Shown here: positions 7,839-14,119 of the stretch, piece after piece
Layout: each line of letters starts with the position of its first letter
Numbering within the stretch: the stretch's first letter is position 1
NCBI GenBank assembly: GCA_031556405.1
Contig: JAVBTC010000149.1
Location: forward strand, 1-16,665
Reading direction: 5' to 3'
Length of the DNA: 16,665 bases
Source: WQZF01 sp031556405
GTDB lineage: Bacteria; Pseudomonadota; Gammaproteobacteria; Burkholderiales; Rhodocyclaceae
Program-made: the position numbers and the translations under genes
The notes under the pieces: model-generated
What the model was told of the DNA's origin: nothing
What the model saw: the letters and a program-made list of their open reading frames with translations, nothing else
Databases searched by the model: none

Positions 7839-8282
7839 ATGAACCGCAATCCGCACCGTTCCCGCTCTTCCCTGCGTGGCTTCACGCTGGTCGAACTGCT
7901 GATCGTGATGATCATCATCGCGCTGCTCTCGGCCATCGTCGGACCGAAACTCTTCCGCCACGTCGGCGAATCGCAGCAAAGGGCCGCCAAGGCGCAGATC
8001 CAGCAGCTCGGTTCATCGCTCGACCTCTATCGGCTCGATGTCGGGCGCTACCCCACCACCGAACAGGGATTGCAGGTACTGTGGATCAAGCCGGAAGACG
8101 AGTCCGACGGACAGAAATGGAAGGGGCCATATCTGCCCAAGCCGGTGGAAAAGGATCCGTGGAAGAACCTCTATGTTTACAAATCGCCCGGCGACCACGG
8201 CGAATACGACCTCTCTTCACTCGGCGCCGACGGCAAGGAAGGCGGCGAAGGCGACAATGCAGACGTCAATAGCTGGGAATAA
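7839..8282 (+). CDS. gspG: Major pseudopilin GspG, copy 1
   Basis: GspG is the main subunit of the T2SS pseudopilus. This 147-residue copy starts at ATG 7839, preceded by GAGG (7828-7831) at 7 bp. The class III leader ends at G14, with F15 as mature residue +1 and E19 as +5 (RGFTLVELL), followed by a hydrophobic helix to about residue 34. GRYPTTEQGLQ (69-79), EKDPWKN, SPGDHGEYDL and the C-terminal SLGADGKEGGEGDNAD loop are GspG signatures; in characterised GspG this last region carries calcium-binding residues. Compared with copy 2 it differs at seven residues: P5, R48, K51, S60, V68, V80 and L111. Position 111 is Pro in copy 2 and in the common family pattern (DPW-NPY), so this copy is the less canonical one. 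Confidence 0.95.
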   Translation: MNRNPHRSRSSLRGFTLVELLIVMIIIALLSAIVGPKLFRHVGESQQRAAKAQIQQLGSSLDLYRLDVGRYPTTEQGLQVLWIKPEDESDGQKWKGPYLPKPVEKDPWKNLYVYKSPGDHGEYDLSSLGADGKEGGEGDNADVNSWE

Positions 8283-8367
8283 GTCTGCATTCAGCCTGCA
8301 TTCCAATGAATATCCCCGACTTCTCCGGATTCCCATTGATCTCAAATTTCATGCAAGAGGAACGTTT
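8283..8367 (+). other. Spacer between the two gspG copies with a weak hairpin
   Basis: The 85-bp spacer holds a short direct repeat (CTGCATTC at about 8284 and 8296) and an imperfect inverted repeat. CAATG...ATCC (8303-8315 region) pairs with GGAT...CATTG (about 8328-8339) as a 5-bp plus 4-bp stem with a 3-nt internal mismatch. AGAGGA at 8356-8361 then serves gspG copy 2. No T-run follows the stem, so it is not an obvious terminator; it could stabilise or process the upstream message. The role is speculative. Confidence 0.3.
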
Positions 8368-8811
8368 ATGAACCGTAACGCACATCGCTCCCGTTCTTCC
8401 CTGCGCGGCTTCACGCTGGTCGAACTGCTGATCGTGATGATCATCATCGCGCTGCTCTCCGCCATCGTTGGGCCGAAGCTCTTCCGCCACGTCGGCGAAT
8501 CGCAGCAGAAAGCCGCCAGGGCGCAGATCCAGCAGCTCGGCTCGGCGCTCGACCTCTACCGTCTCGATATCGGACGCTATCCCACCACCGAACAGGGATT
8601 GCAGACGCTGTGGATCAAGCCGGAAGACGAATCCGACGGACAGAAATGGAAAGGGCCTTATCTGCCCAAGCCGGTGGAAAAAGACCCGTGGAAAAATCCC
8701 TACGTCTACAAATCGCCCGGCGATCACGGCGAATATGACCTTTCTTCGCTCGGCGCCGACGGCAAGGAAGGCGGCGAAGGCGACAATGCAGACGTCAATA
8801 GCTGGGAATAA
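8368..8811 (+). CDS. gspG: Major pseudopilin GspG, copy 2 (tandem duplicate)
   Basis: This is a second full-length major pseudopilin of 147 residues, 140 of them identical to copy 1, starting at ATG 8368 with GAGG (8357-8360) at the same 7-bp spacing. The prepilin peptidase site (G14/F15, E19), hydrophobic helix, GRYPTTEQGLQ and calcium-loop region are all intact. It carries A5, K48, R51, A60, I68, T80 and P111; P111 restores the usual NPYVY motif. By direct comparison about 40 of 444 bases differ, mostly at third positions. However, 63 bases at the 3' end and 53 bases over the transmembrane region are identical. Similarity stops sharply at the start and stop codons. Both copies look functional. 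Whether both enter the pseudopilus or one is specialised cannot be told from sequence. Confidence 0.95.
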   Translation: MNRNAHRSRSSLRGFTLVELLIVMIIIALLSAIVGPKLFRHVGESQQKAARAQIQQLGSALDLYRLDIGRYPTTEQGLQTLWIKPEDESDGQKWKGPYLPKPVEKDPWKNPYVYKSPGDHGEYDLSSLGADGKEGGEGDNADVNSWE

Positions 8812-8874
8812 TCGGGGTTTTCCGATTTTCCATCCCGCGGCATTTCCTCTTCCGTCCGGACGGGTGCAGGAATC

Positions 8875-9432
8875 GTGAAACGCGGCATGCGCGGCGTGAC
8901 GCTGATCGAAATGCTGGTGGTGCTGGTGCTGATCGGCATCGCCACCGCGATGGTTTCCGCCAGCGTGTTCCGCGGCAACGAGCGGGTGCAGGAAATGCGC
9001 TGGGTGCATAAGCTGGAGCACGAACTGACCAAGGCGCGCGGCCGCGCGATTTTCTCCGGCCGCACGCAGCGCCTGCTGGTACTGACCGAGCAGGGACGGC
9101 TCGTCGCCAAAAGCGGCGGCGGCCAGGCGGCGCTGCTCGATCTGCCGCCGGGCTATCATTTTTCGCTGGATGGAATTCCGCTGAACGAACGCGGCGGTTC
9201 CGGCGCTCGTTATGGGCAAAAGTACGGACTGGAAACCGAGGTCGACGACGACGATCACATTTTCTCCTTCTACCCCGACGGCACCGCGACCGACGCCGAG
9301 TTCTATCTCGAAACGCCGACGCTCGGCATCTTCCGCTACCGCGTCAGCGCCATCACCGCCAAGATCGATACCGCTTCCTTGAGCGAAGTCGAAGCGGAAG
9401 AAGCGGAACAGGCACAGTTGGAAACGTACTGA
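8875..9432 (+). CDS. gspH: Minor pseudopilin, GspH-like
   Basis: This is a minor pseudopilin expected in the pseudopilus tip complex with I, J and K. The 185-residue product has a very short leader; cleavage is expected at G7/V8 (MRGVTLIEML) with E12 as +5, followed by a hydrophobic helix LVVLVLIGIATAMVSA. The C-terminal half (LPPGYHFSLDG, FYPDGTATDAEFYLE) matches the GspH beta-rich domain. A strongly acidic tail ends the protein (EVEAEEAEQAQLE). GTG at 8875 is taken as start; AGGA at 8868-8871 is only 3 bp away. ATG at 8887 would instead start at MRGVTLIE with a 15-bp gap. Either start keeps the peptidase motif. gspI begins 2 bp after the stop. Assignment as H rests on order (G-H-I-J-K) and domain feel; H is the most variable of the set. 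Confidence 0.85.
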   Translation: MKRGMRGVTLIEMLVVLVLIGIATAMVSASVFRGNERVQEMRWVHKLEHELTKARGRAIFSGRTQRLLVLTEQGRLVAKSGGGQAALLDLPPGYHFSLDGIPLNERGGSGARYGQKYGLETEVDDDDHIFSFYPDGTATDAEFYLETPTLGIFRYRVSAITAKIDTASLSEVEAEEAEQAQLETY

Positions 9433-9434
9433 CG

Positions 9435-9995
9435 ATGGCGCCGAAGAAAAAATCCATCGCCGAAGCCGGGTTCACGCTACTCGAAGTCGTGATCGCGATG
9501 ATGCTCGTCGGCATCGGCTTCGCGCTCGCATTGAGCGCGATGTCCGGTTCGATCCGCCTGTCGCAGCGGGCGCTCGAATACGATAACGCCATGCTGCTGG
9601 CGCGTTCCAAACTGGAAGAGGTTTTCGCCAGCCCCGATTACGAAGTGATCGAGGAAACCAGCCAGGAAGCGCCGGACGTTTACGGCGGCGTCGCCTATTC
9701 CTACCGTATCGAGGTCAATCCGATATCGGTCGCCAGCCGCGACGAGCGCAAGGCGCTGAAGAACGAGATGACGCTGAATGAAATCAACATCGTTGTGCAC
9801 TGGGGCGGCACCGAGGAAACGGTCAGCCGCACCTACGAACTCACCGCGTACCGTCTGAGCAAGACCCGCCGCCTGCAGGGCGAGCGCGATGAGGAAGGCG
9901 GAGAAGGTGGCGAAGGTGGCGAAGGAAACACCGGCGGCAGCGGAACCGACAGCGCCGCGCAAGGAAGCGGCGGTTCGACGCCCACGGGGAAATGA
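9435..9995 (+). CDS. gspI: Minor pseudopilin GspI
   Basis: GspI is a core minor pseudopilin that nucleates the J-I-K tip. The 186-residue product has cleavage expected at G12/F13 (EAGFTLLEVVIAMML) with E17 as +5. It continues with ALALSAMSGSIRLSQRALEYDNAMLLARSKLEEV, the typical GspI helix in which LARSKLEE is diagnostic. The C-terminal domain has SYRIEVNP and a WGG-TE segment. Beyond the usual about 125 residues it carries a Gly/Glu/Ser tail of about 35 residues starting after RLQGERDEEGG, encoded in part by a 9-bp tandem repeat. The ATG lies 2 bp after the gspH stop, and the stop overlaps the gspJ start by 4 bp (ATGA), so translation is coupled on both sides. Confidence 0.93.
   Translation: MAPKKKSIAEAGFTLLEVVIAMMLVGIGFALALSAMSGSIRLSQRALEYDNAMLLARSKLEEVFASPDYEVIEETSQEAPDVYGGVAYSYRIEVNPISVASRDERKALKNEMTLNEINIVVHWGGTEETVSRTYELTAYRLSKTRRLQGERDEEGGEGGEGGEGNTGGSGTDSAAQGSGGSTPTGK
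9894..9925. repeat. 9-bp tandem repeat in the gspI tail (GAAGGTGGC-type), about 3.5 copies
   Basis: Units begin at 9894, 9903, 9912 and 9921, with small variation in the first. They encode the EGGEGGEGGEG stretch in the C-terminal extension of GspI and preserve the frame. Confidence 0.8.
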
Positions 9996-10702
9996 CCGCC
10001 ATGATGCCGAACCGTTTCCCTTCTTCCTTTTTTTCCCGCCGTTCCACACCTTCCCGCACACGCCGCCACCGGGGATTCACGCTGATCGAACTGGTCGTGG
10101 CAATGACGCTGGCGGCGATCGCCGCCGTCGTCGGCGCGATGACACTGCGGATCGGCATCGATTATTACGAACGCTCGCGCGCCTTTCTCAAGCAGCAGGA
10201 AAACCTGCGCGCGGCAATCGTCGTCCTGCGCCGCGAATGGGAAACCCGCGCGCCGCGCCTGATCGAGAACACGTCCGAGCAGCTCGATTTCGAGCCGCAG
10301 CAAACCTTCTTCGGCCCCGATTTCCAGCAGGCCAGCCGTGTCCGCTATCGCTGCGAAGGCACCGAACCGGGTAGGATCCGGCTGATACACGAAGGACTGA
10401 CGATGGTCGCCGGCGCCGTCATCCCCCAGGACGAGGGCGAAAAGCAGGCCGGCGGCAATGGCGGACCGCAGCGGCGCGCGCCCTCGGAGTTGCGCATAGT
10501 GGCCCGCGAAGTGCTGCTCGACAACCTCTTCATCTGCGCGTTTTCTTATCTCGATTTCGGCGACCCGCAAAAAGATATTCCCGCCCACTGGGCCGACTAC
10601 TGGGATACCGACCGGGCGCCGCCACGCGTGGTGCGCCTGCACCTGGAAACGAGGCGCGGCATCATTCCGCCGCTCGTTTTCGCCACCAAGCAGTTGTTCT
10701 GA
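9992..10702 (+). CDS. gspJ: Minor pseudopilin GspJ
   Basis: GspJ is part of the T2SS tip complex with I and K. The 236-residue product has a long basic leader; cleavage is expected at G28/F29 (RHRGFTLIELVVAMTL) with E33 as +5. The following helix continues into ERSRAFLKQQENLRAAIVVLRREWE, matching the GspJ pattern in which a long amphipathic helix follows the membrane segment. The C-terminal part (RIRLIHEGLT, LLDNLFICAFSYLDF, PPRVVRLHLETRRG) resembles the GspJ beta domain. The Ser/Arg-rich 28-residue leader is longer than usual and the true start could be the ATG at 10001 or 10004. The start overlaps the gspI stop by 4 bp; gspK follows after 2 bp. Confidence 0.9.
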   Translation: MTAMMPNRFPSSFFSRRSTPSRTRRHRGFTLIELVVAMTLAAIAAVVGAMTLRIGIDYYERSRAFLKQQENLRAAIVVLRREWETRAPRLIENTSEQLDFEPQQTFFGPDFQQASRVRYRCEGTEPGRIRLIHEGLTMVAGAVIPQDEGEKQAGGNGGPQRRAPSELRIVAREVLLDNLFICAFSYLDFGDPQKDIPAHWADYWDTDRAPPRVVRLHLETRRGIIPPLVFATKQLF

Positions 10703-10704
10703 AG

Positions 10705-11661
10705 ATGGCCATGATTCCGCGTTTTTCCTCCAGTTTCTCCTCCGCTTCCCTTCCCCGTTTCGGGCGCGCTCGCGGCGGCAAAATCGACGGCTACATCCTC
10801 ATCTACATGGCGGCGATCCTGCTGTTCATGACCACCACCGTCTGGGCGATGGCGGTTTCGCTGCGCCTCGAAGCGCAGACGCTGGTCCGCCAGAAAGACA
10901 ACCTGCAGGTGCGTTACACACTCGAAGGCGCGATGCAGTTCGCGCTGCTGCAATTCGAACTGCGCCGCTCGGCGAAAAACGACAAGGATCTGGCCGAGCG
11001 TTTCTGGGCGCCGGTGGCCGACGAGCATCTCGTCGAACTGCGGCTCGGCACCGTCCGCGTGCGCGTCGAGGAAGCCGGCCTGCTGCCCGACGCCAACATG
11101 CTGACGCGCGAGGAATGGATCAAGCTGTTCCAGGCGGTGGGCGGCGTCGATGAGGCGCGTGCCGCGCTCTGGGCCGATGCCGTCGAAGACGCGCAAAAAC
11201 GCTCCCGGGACGGCAAATTCGCCTCGGTCAGCGAGCTTCTGACGATCAACGACATTCCGCCCGCGGTCCGCTACGGCGCCAGCGAAGCCGGCGGCAAGGC
11301 CGCTTCCGCGCTCGGACTGAAAGACCTGCTCACGGCCGGCAGCGGCGCCAAGATGCTCGAAGCCAACCGCTCGCCGCTGATCCTCTTCGGCGTCCTGATT
11401 CCCGGCGCGGACGACAACAAGGTCCGGCAACTCGACGAAGCGCGGCAGAAAAAAACGCTCGAAATGATCAACGTCCAGGAAATTTTCGGCCACGCCGCCC
11501 GCCCCTTCGTCTATGCCGGCGATTCGCCGTGGCTGCGGCTGATCCTGCGCATGGACGACGATTCCAGCGGACTCGTCCTGCGCGCGACGCTGAAGGACGA
11601 CAAGGACAAATACAAGGTCACCGAACAGCGCATCGTCCCGCTCGACGCCGACGACGAATGA
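10705..11661 (+). CDS. gspK: GspK-like minor pseudopilin (atypical prepilin motif)
   Basis: GspK is the bulky pseudopilin at the pseudopilus tip. The 318-residue size, last place in a G-H-I-J-K run and general secretion protein K features (LVELRLGTVRVRVEEAGLLPDANMLT near 108-133, a helical segment around WIKLFQAVGG, and SELLTINDIP) support K. The leader is long and basic. Cleavage most likely falls at G29/Y30 in KIDGYILIYMAAILL. The residue at +5 is Tyr34 rather than Glu, in keeping with the known lack of Glu+5 in GspK, but Tyr at both +1 and +5 is unusual. One hydrophobic helix spans about 31-50. The start ATG lies 2 bp after the gspJ stop. No gspL or gspM follows. The overall sequence is divergent, so confidence in K rests partly on position. 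Confidence 0.8.
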   Translation: MAMIPRFSSSFSSASLPRFGRARGGKIDGYILIYMAAILLFMTTTVWAMAVSLRLEAQTLVRQKDNLQVRYTLEGAMQFALLQFELRRSAKNDKDLAERFWAPVADEHLVELRLGTVRVRVEEAGLLPDANMLTREEWIKLFQAVGGVDEARAALWADAVEDAQKRSRDGKFASVSELLTINDIPPAVRYGASEAGGKAASALGLKDLLTAGSGAKMLEANRSPLILFGVLIPGADDNKVRQLDEARQKKTLEMINVQEIFGHAARPFVYAGDSPWLRLILRMDDDSSGLVLRATLKDDKDKYKVTEQRIVPLDADDE

Positions 11662-11704
11662 GCCGGGAACATGAATCGAAAGCGCGCGGCGGCCCCGTGA
11701 AGCC

Positions 11705-11737
11705 TCCTGAAGTTTCCTGAAGTTTCCTGAAGTTTCC
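11705..11737. repeat. 10-bp tandem repeat TCCTGAAGTT, 3.3 perfect copies
   Basis: Perfect units start at 11705, 11715 and 11725, followed by TCC at 11735-11737. It lies in the spacer between gspK and the lipoprotein gene, about 50 bp before the start of the latter. The period is close to one helical turn. It is not coding in any supported frame. Confidence 0.85.
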
Positions 11738-11777
11738 ACATCCAATGCATTCTCAACCCGGTTTCATCTTTGAAGCG

Positions 11778-11792
11778 AAAGGATCTCCGATG
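11778..11792 (+). promoter_or_regulatory. Ribosome binding site fixing the lipoprotein start
   Basis: AAAGGA at 11778-11783 lies 6 bp before ATG 11790. This favours the start that gives a clean lipoprotein signal peptide over the in-frame ATG at 11745. Confidence 0.6.
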
Positions 11793-12212
11793 TCGAACGC
11801 ACGCTCTCCGCTGCCGCGCCGCCCGGGCGCGCCGCTATTGGCCCCGTTGCTGGCATTTTTCCTCGCCTTGCTGCTTTCCGCCTGCGGACCGGCGCCGGAA
11901 AACGTGGTGCAGGAGTATTACAAGGCGGTCGCCGGCAACCGCGCCGACGTCGCGGTAAAAATGTTCTCGCTGCAGGACGTCAAGGCGAACGACATGACGG
12001 CGGTGCAAGGCAAGCTGATGATGATCGTCGGCGAGCAATACTCGCGCATCCAGGGCGAGGGGGGCCTGAAATCGGTCACGACGAAAGTCGTCGAACAGAA
12101 GGACGATACGGCGACCATCGAAGCCGAAGTCACGTTCAACAACGGCAAAAGCCAGAAGGACACCATTCATCTCGTCAAGGAGAAGAACGGCTGGAAGATA
12201 CAGTTGCGCTAA
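11790..12212 (+). CDS. Small lipoprotein with DUF4878/NTF2-like domain
   Basis: The 140-residue product has a basic N-region (RSPLPRRPGAP), a hydrophobic core (LLAPLLAFFLALLL) and a lipobox LSAC with the lipidated Cys at residue 32. Gly at +2 gives no inner-membrane retention signal, so the outer membrane is expected. The mature part begins with PAPENVVQEYYKAVAGNRADVAVKMF, the helix pattern of DUF4878-type NTF2-like lipoproteins. It ends with alternating strands (TTKVVEQKDDTATIEAEVTF) and a closing WKIQLR. ATG 11790 is chosen for its AAAGGA site. The function of this family is unknown; NTF2-like folds often bind a ligand or partner. It sits 128 bp after gspK on the same strand and just before the YiiX-like gene. 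A link with secretion is only suggested by position. Confidence 0.75.
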   Translation: MSNARSPLPRRPGAPLLAPLLAFFLALLLSACGPAPENVVQEYYKAVAGNRADVAVKMFSLQDVKANDMTAVQGKLMMIVGEQYSRIQGEGGLKSVTTKVVEQKDDTATIEAEVTFNNGKSQKDTIHLVKEKNGWKIQLR

Positions 12213-12252
12213 AGTGCTTTCGATTCGGGCACACGCGCTCCGGCGCGGCGGC

Positions 12253-12930
12253 ATGTCGCGCAGGTTTATCGCCGCAGTCATTGTCATGGCCGCCGCGGCC
12301 ATCTCGACGGCCTATTTGGTCCACTCGATTCCCGGTTTCCGCCCTGCTCCTTCCCTTTCCCCTCCTCCTTCCGCCGCATCCGGATTGCCCGCCGCTGCCG
12401 CCGCATCGCTGCAGGCGGGCGATCTCGTTTTCCGTATCGGCAACGACTGGCAGAGCGAAGCGGTGCGCCATGCGCCCGGATCGTCGCGCGGCGATCCGTA
12501 CAGCCACGTCGGGATGCTGACCGGAACGCCCGGCCGCTGGCAGGTGCTGCACGCCGTGCCCGCCGAAGCGCCGGGCCGCGGCGACGCGATCCGTATCGAT
12601 CCGCTCGATGATTTCCTGGCGCCCGAACATAGCCGGGGTGTTGCCGTTTATCGCGTCGATGCCGATCCCGCGCAACGGGAAAGCGCCGTCCGTCATGCGT
12701 TGGCGCGGCAGGGACTGCCCTTCCGCATCGTCGAGGACGACCCCGACGGCAGTTATTGCACGACGCTGGTCTGGCATGCCTGGCGCGCCGCCGGCGTCGA
12801 TCTCGGCGTGCGTTTCGAATACCTGGACCTTCCGCTGCTTTCCGGCCACTATCTGCTGCCGCACCGCCTGCGCCAGTCCGCGCGACTGCAACTGCTCTAC
12901 GAATCGCCGCGGGAGGCCGCGCCGGCATAG
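12253..12930 (+). CDS. YiiX-like permuted NlpC/P60 papain-fold hydrolase
   Basis: This envelope protein of 225 residues has an N-terminal signal or anchor (MSRRFIAAVIVMAAAAISTAYLV). Its domain resembles the YiiX/YaeF circularly permuted NlpC/P60 superfamily. GDLVFR (56-61) is followed by YSHVGML with the candidate catalytic His at 85, then VLHAVPAEAPG. The candidate nucleophile C169 lies late in YCTTLVWHAW (168-177), as expected for the permuted arrangement. LPHRLR is near the C-terminus. Relatives act or are thought to act on peptidoglycan peptides, amides or lipids; the substrate here is unknown. A GTG at 12214, 1 bp after the lipoprotein stop, would add 13 Arg-rich residues. The ATG at 12253 gives the more typical signal sequence, and neither has a clear ribosome binding site. 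It is likely co-transcribed with the lipoprotein gene. Confidence 0.75.
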   Translation: MSRRFIAAVIVMAAAAISTAYLVHSIPGFRPAPSLSPPPSAASGLPAAAAASLQAGDLVFRIGNDWQSEAVRHAPGSSRGDPYSHVGMLTGTPGRWQVLHAVPAEAPGRGDAIRIDPLDDFLAPEHSRGVAVYRVDADPAQRESAVRHALARQGLPFRIVEDDPDGSYCTTLVWHAWRAAGVDLGVRFEYLDLPLLSGHYLLPHRLRQSARLQLLYESPREAAPA

Positions 12931-12935
12931 CCGGC
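12921..12935. terminator. Small hairpin at the convergent gene junction
   Basis: GCCGGC-ATA-GCCGGC forms a 6-bp GC-only stem with a 3-nt loop across the stop codon of the YiiX-like gene; TTTT follows 9 bp later. The spacer to the convergent MBL gene is only 16 bp. As a rho-independent terminator it is short and the T-tract is displaced. Confidence 0.3.
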
Positions 12936-12946
12936 AGGCATCCGTT

Positions 12947-14119
12947 TTATCGCGGGCCAGATTCGGCCATATCCACGGCATTCACACCTTCCACACCCTC
13001 CACGCCCTCCCACCAGGAGGAAAAAGCCTGCGTATCGTCCGCAATACGCACCGGCTCGCCGATCTTCGGCGTGAGCAGCCGGACCGCCTTGCCCTTGCTG
13101 GCCTCGGCGATGCGCCGGAAGGGTTCGTCCCAGGGGTGGTTGGCGATCGCGAACTTTCCCGCATGGACCGGAAGCAGGGATTTCGCCTTCAGTTCTTCCG
13201 CCGCCCGGACCGCCTCTTCGGGCATCATGTGGATGTATTTCCATTTTTCGTCGTATTGGCCGTTTTCCAGGATCGCCAGGTCGAATCCCGCGAACCTCTG
13301 CCCTATTTCCGCGAAATGCGGGCCATATCCGCTGTCGCCGCTGTAGAAAATCCTGCGCTCCGACGTTTCCACCACGAAGGCGACCCACAGGGTTCTGTCC
13401 CGGCGCAGATCCCGTCCGGAAAAATGCCGGGCGGGCAGGGCATGGATGGCGAGGCCCGGTTCCAGTTCCAGCGTTTCGAACCAGTCCGCTTCGAGAATCG
13501 TCTCCGGCGCGAATCCCCAGCGCTCCAGGTGCGCGCCGACGCCCAGTGCGCAGACCACTTTGCCGATGTCCGGTTTCAGGGCGGTGACGGTGCGGTAGTC
13601 CAGATGGTCCCAATGGTCGTGGGAAACGATGAGGTAATCGATCTTCGGCATGTCTTCCGGGGCGTACAGCGTGGTACCGGCGAATGCCCGGGTCGAAAAG
13701 GGAAAGGGGGATGCATGGTCGTTGAATACCGGATCGACCAGAAACGTTTTGCCGTCGAGCCGCATGAAAAAGGAGGAATGTCCGAACCAGACCAGCACAT
13801 CCCCGCCCTTATCCAATGCCCGCAGATCGGTCTTGACGGCGGGCAGCGGACGCGACGGCTGCAGCCGCGGCTTGGCATCGAACAGATACTCCTTCAGCAT
13901 CGCGGCGTAGCCGACGCCCTCCGTCAACTGCGGCGTCGGAACCAGGTTGTGGAATGACCCGTCCGCATGGTGCGGCGACCGTTCGACGCGCTCCAGTCTG
14001 GCGCCTTCCGGAAAGGCACCGAACTGCGGCTGCCGGAGAAAAACGAACAGGGCGGCCGCCAGAAGGCCGAAAACGACAAGTAGAACGAGCATGATTTTTT
14101 TCGGACGTCTTGCTTTCAT
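12947..14119 (-). CDS. Membrane-anchored metallo-beta-lactamase-fold hydrolase (NAPE-PLD/RomA/UlaG-like)
   Basis: The 390-residue product starts with a basic stretch and a single membrane segment (IMLVLLVVFGLLAAALFVFL, 9-28), so the enzyme is probably tethered and periplasmic. The MBL core shows LVWFGHSSFFMRLDGKTFLV (109-128) and the metal motif HDHWDH (H167, H169, D171, H172). Further candidate ligands are H232 (ARHFSGR), D262 (YSGDSGYG) and H319 (LPVHAGKF). The GHSS, SGDSGYG-HF and HMMPEEAV segments place it near the NAPE-phospholipase D/RomA/UlaG branch, so a phospholipid, lactone or phosphodiester is a reasonable but unproven substrate. The C-terminus ends in a repeat-encoded EGVEGVEGV stretch. 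ATG 14119 has no clear ribosome binding site. It is convergent with the YiiX-like gene and divergent from thiC. Confidence 0.88.
   Translation of the reverse strand: MKARRPKKIMLVLLVVFGLLAAALFVFLRQPQFGAFPEGARLERVERSPHHADGSFHNLVPTPQLTEGVGYAAMLKEYLFDAKPRLQPSRPLPAVKTDLRALDKGGDVLVWFGHSSFFMRLDGKTFLVDPVFNDHASPFPFSTRAFAGTTLYAPEDMPKIDYLIVSHDHWDHLDYRTVTALKPDIGKVVCALGVGAHLERWGFAPETILEADWFETLELEPGLAIHALPARHFSGRDLRRDRTLWVAFVVETSERRIFYSGDSGYGPHFAEIGQRFAGFDLAILENGQYDEKWKYIHMMPEEAVRAAEELKAKSLLPVHAGKFAIANHPWDEPFRRIAEASKGKAVRLLTPKIGEPVRIADDTQAFSSWWEGVEGVEGVNAVDMAESGPR
12983..13009. repeat. 9-bp tandem repeat (CACACCCTC-type), 3 copies, in the MBL gene 3' end
   Basis: Units at 12983, 12992 and 13001 differ by single bases. 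On the coding (minus) strand they encode EGVEGVEGV near the C-terminus. The same 9-mer in the same plus-strand orientation forms the array at 14658-14689 inside thiC. Confidence 0.8.
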
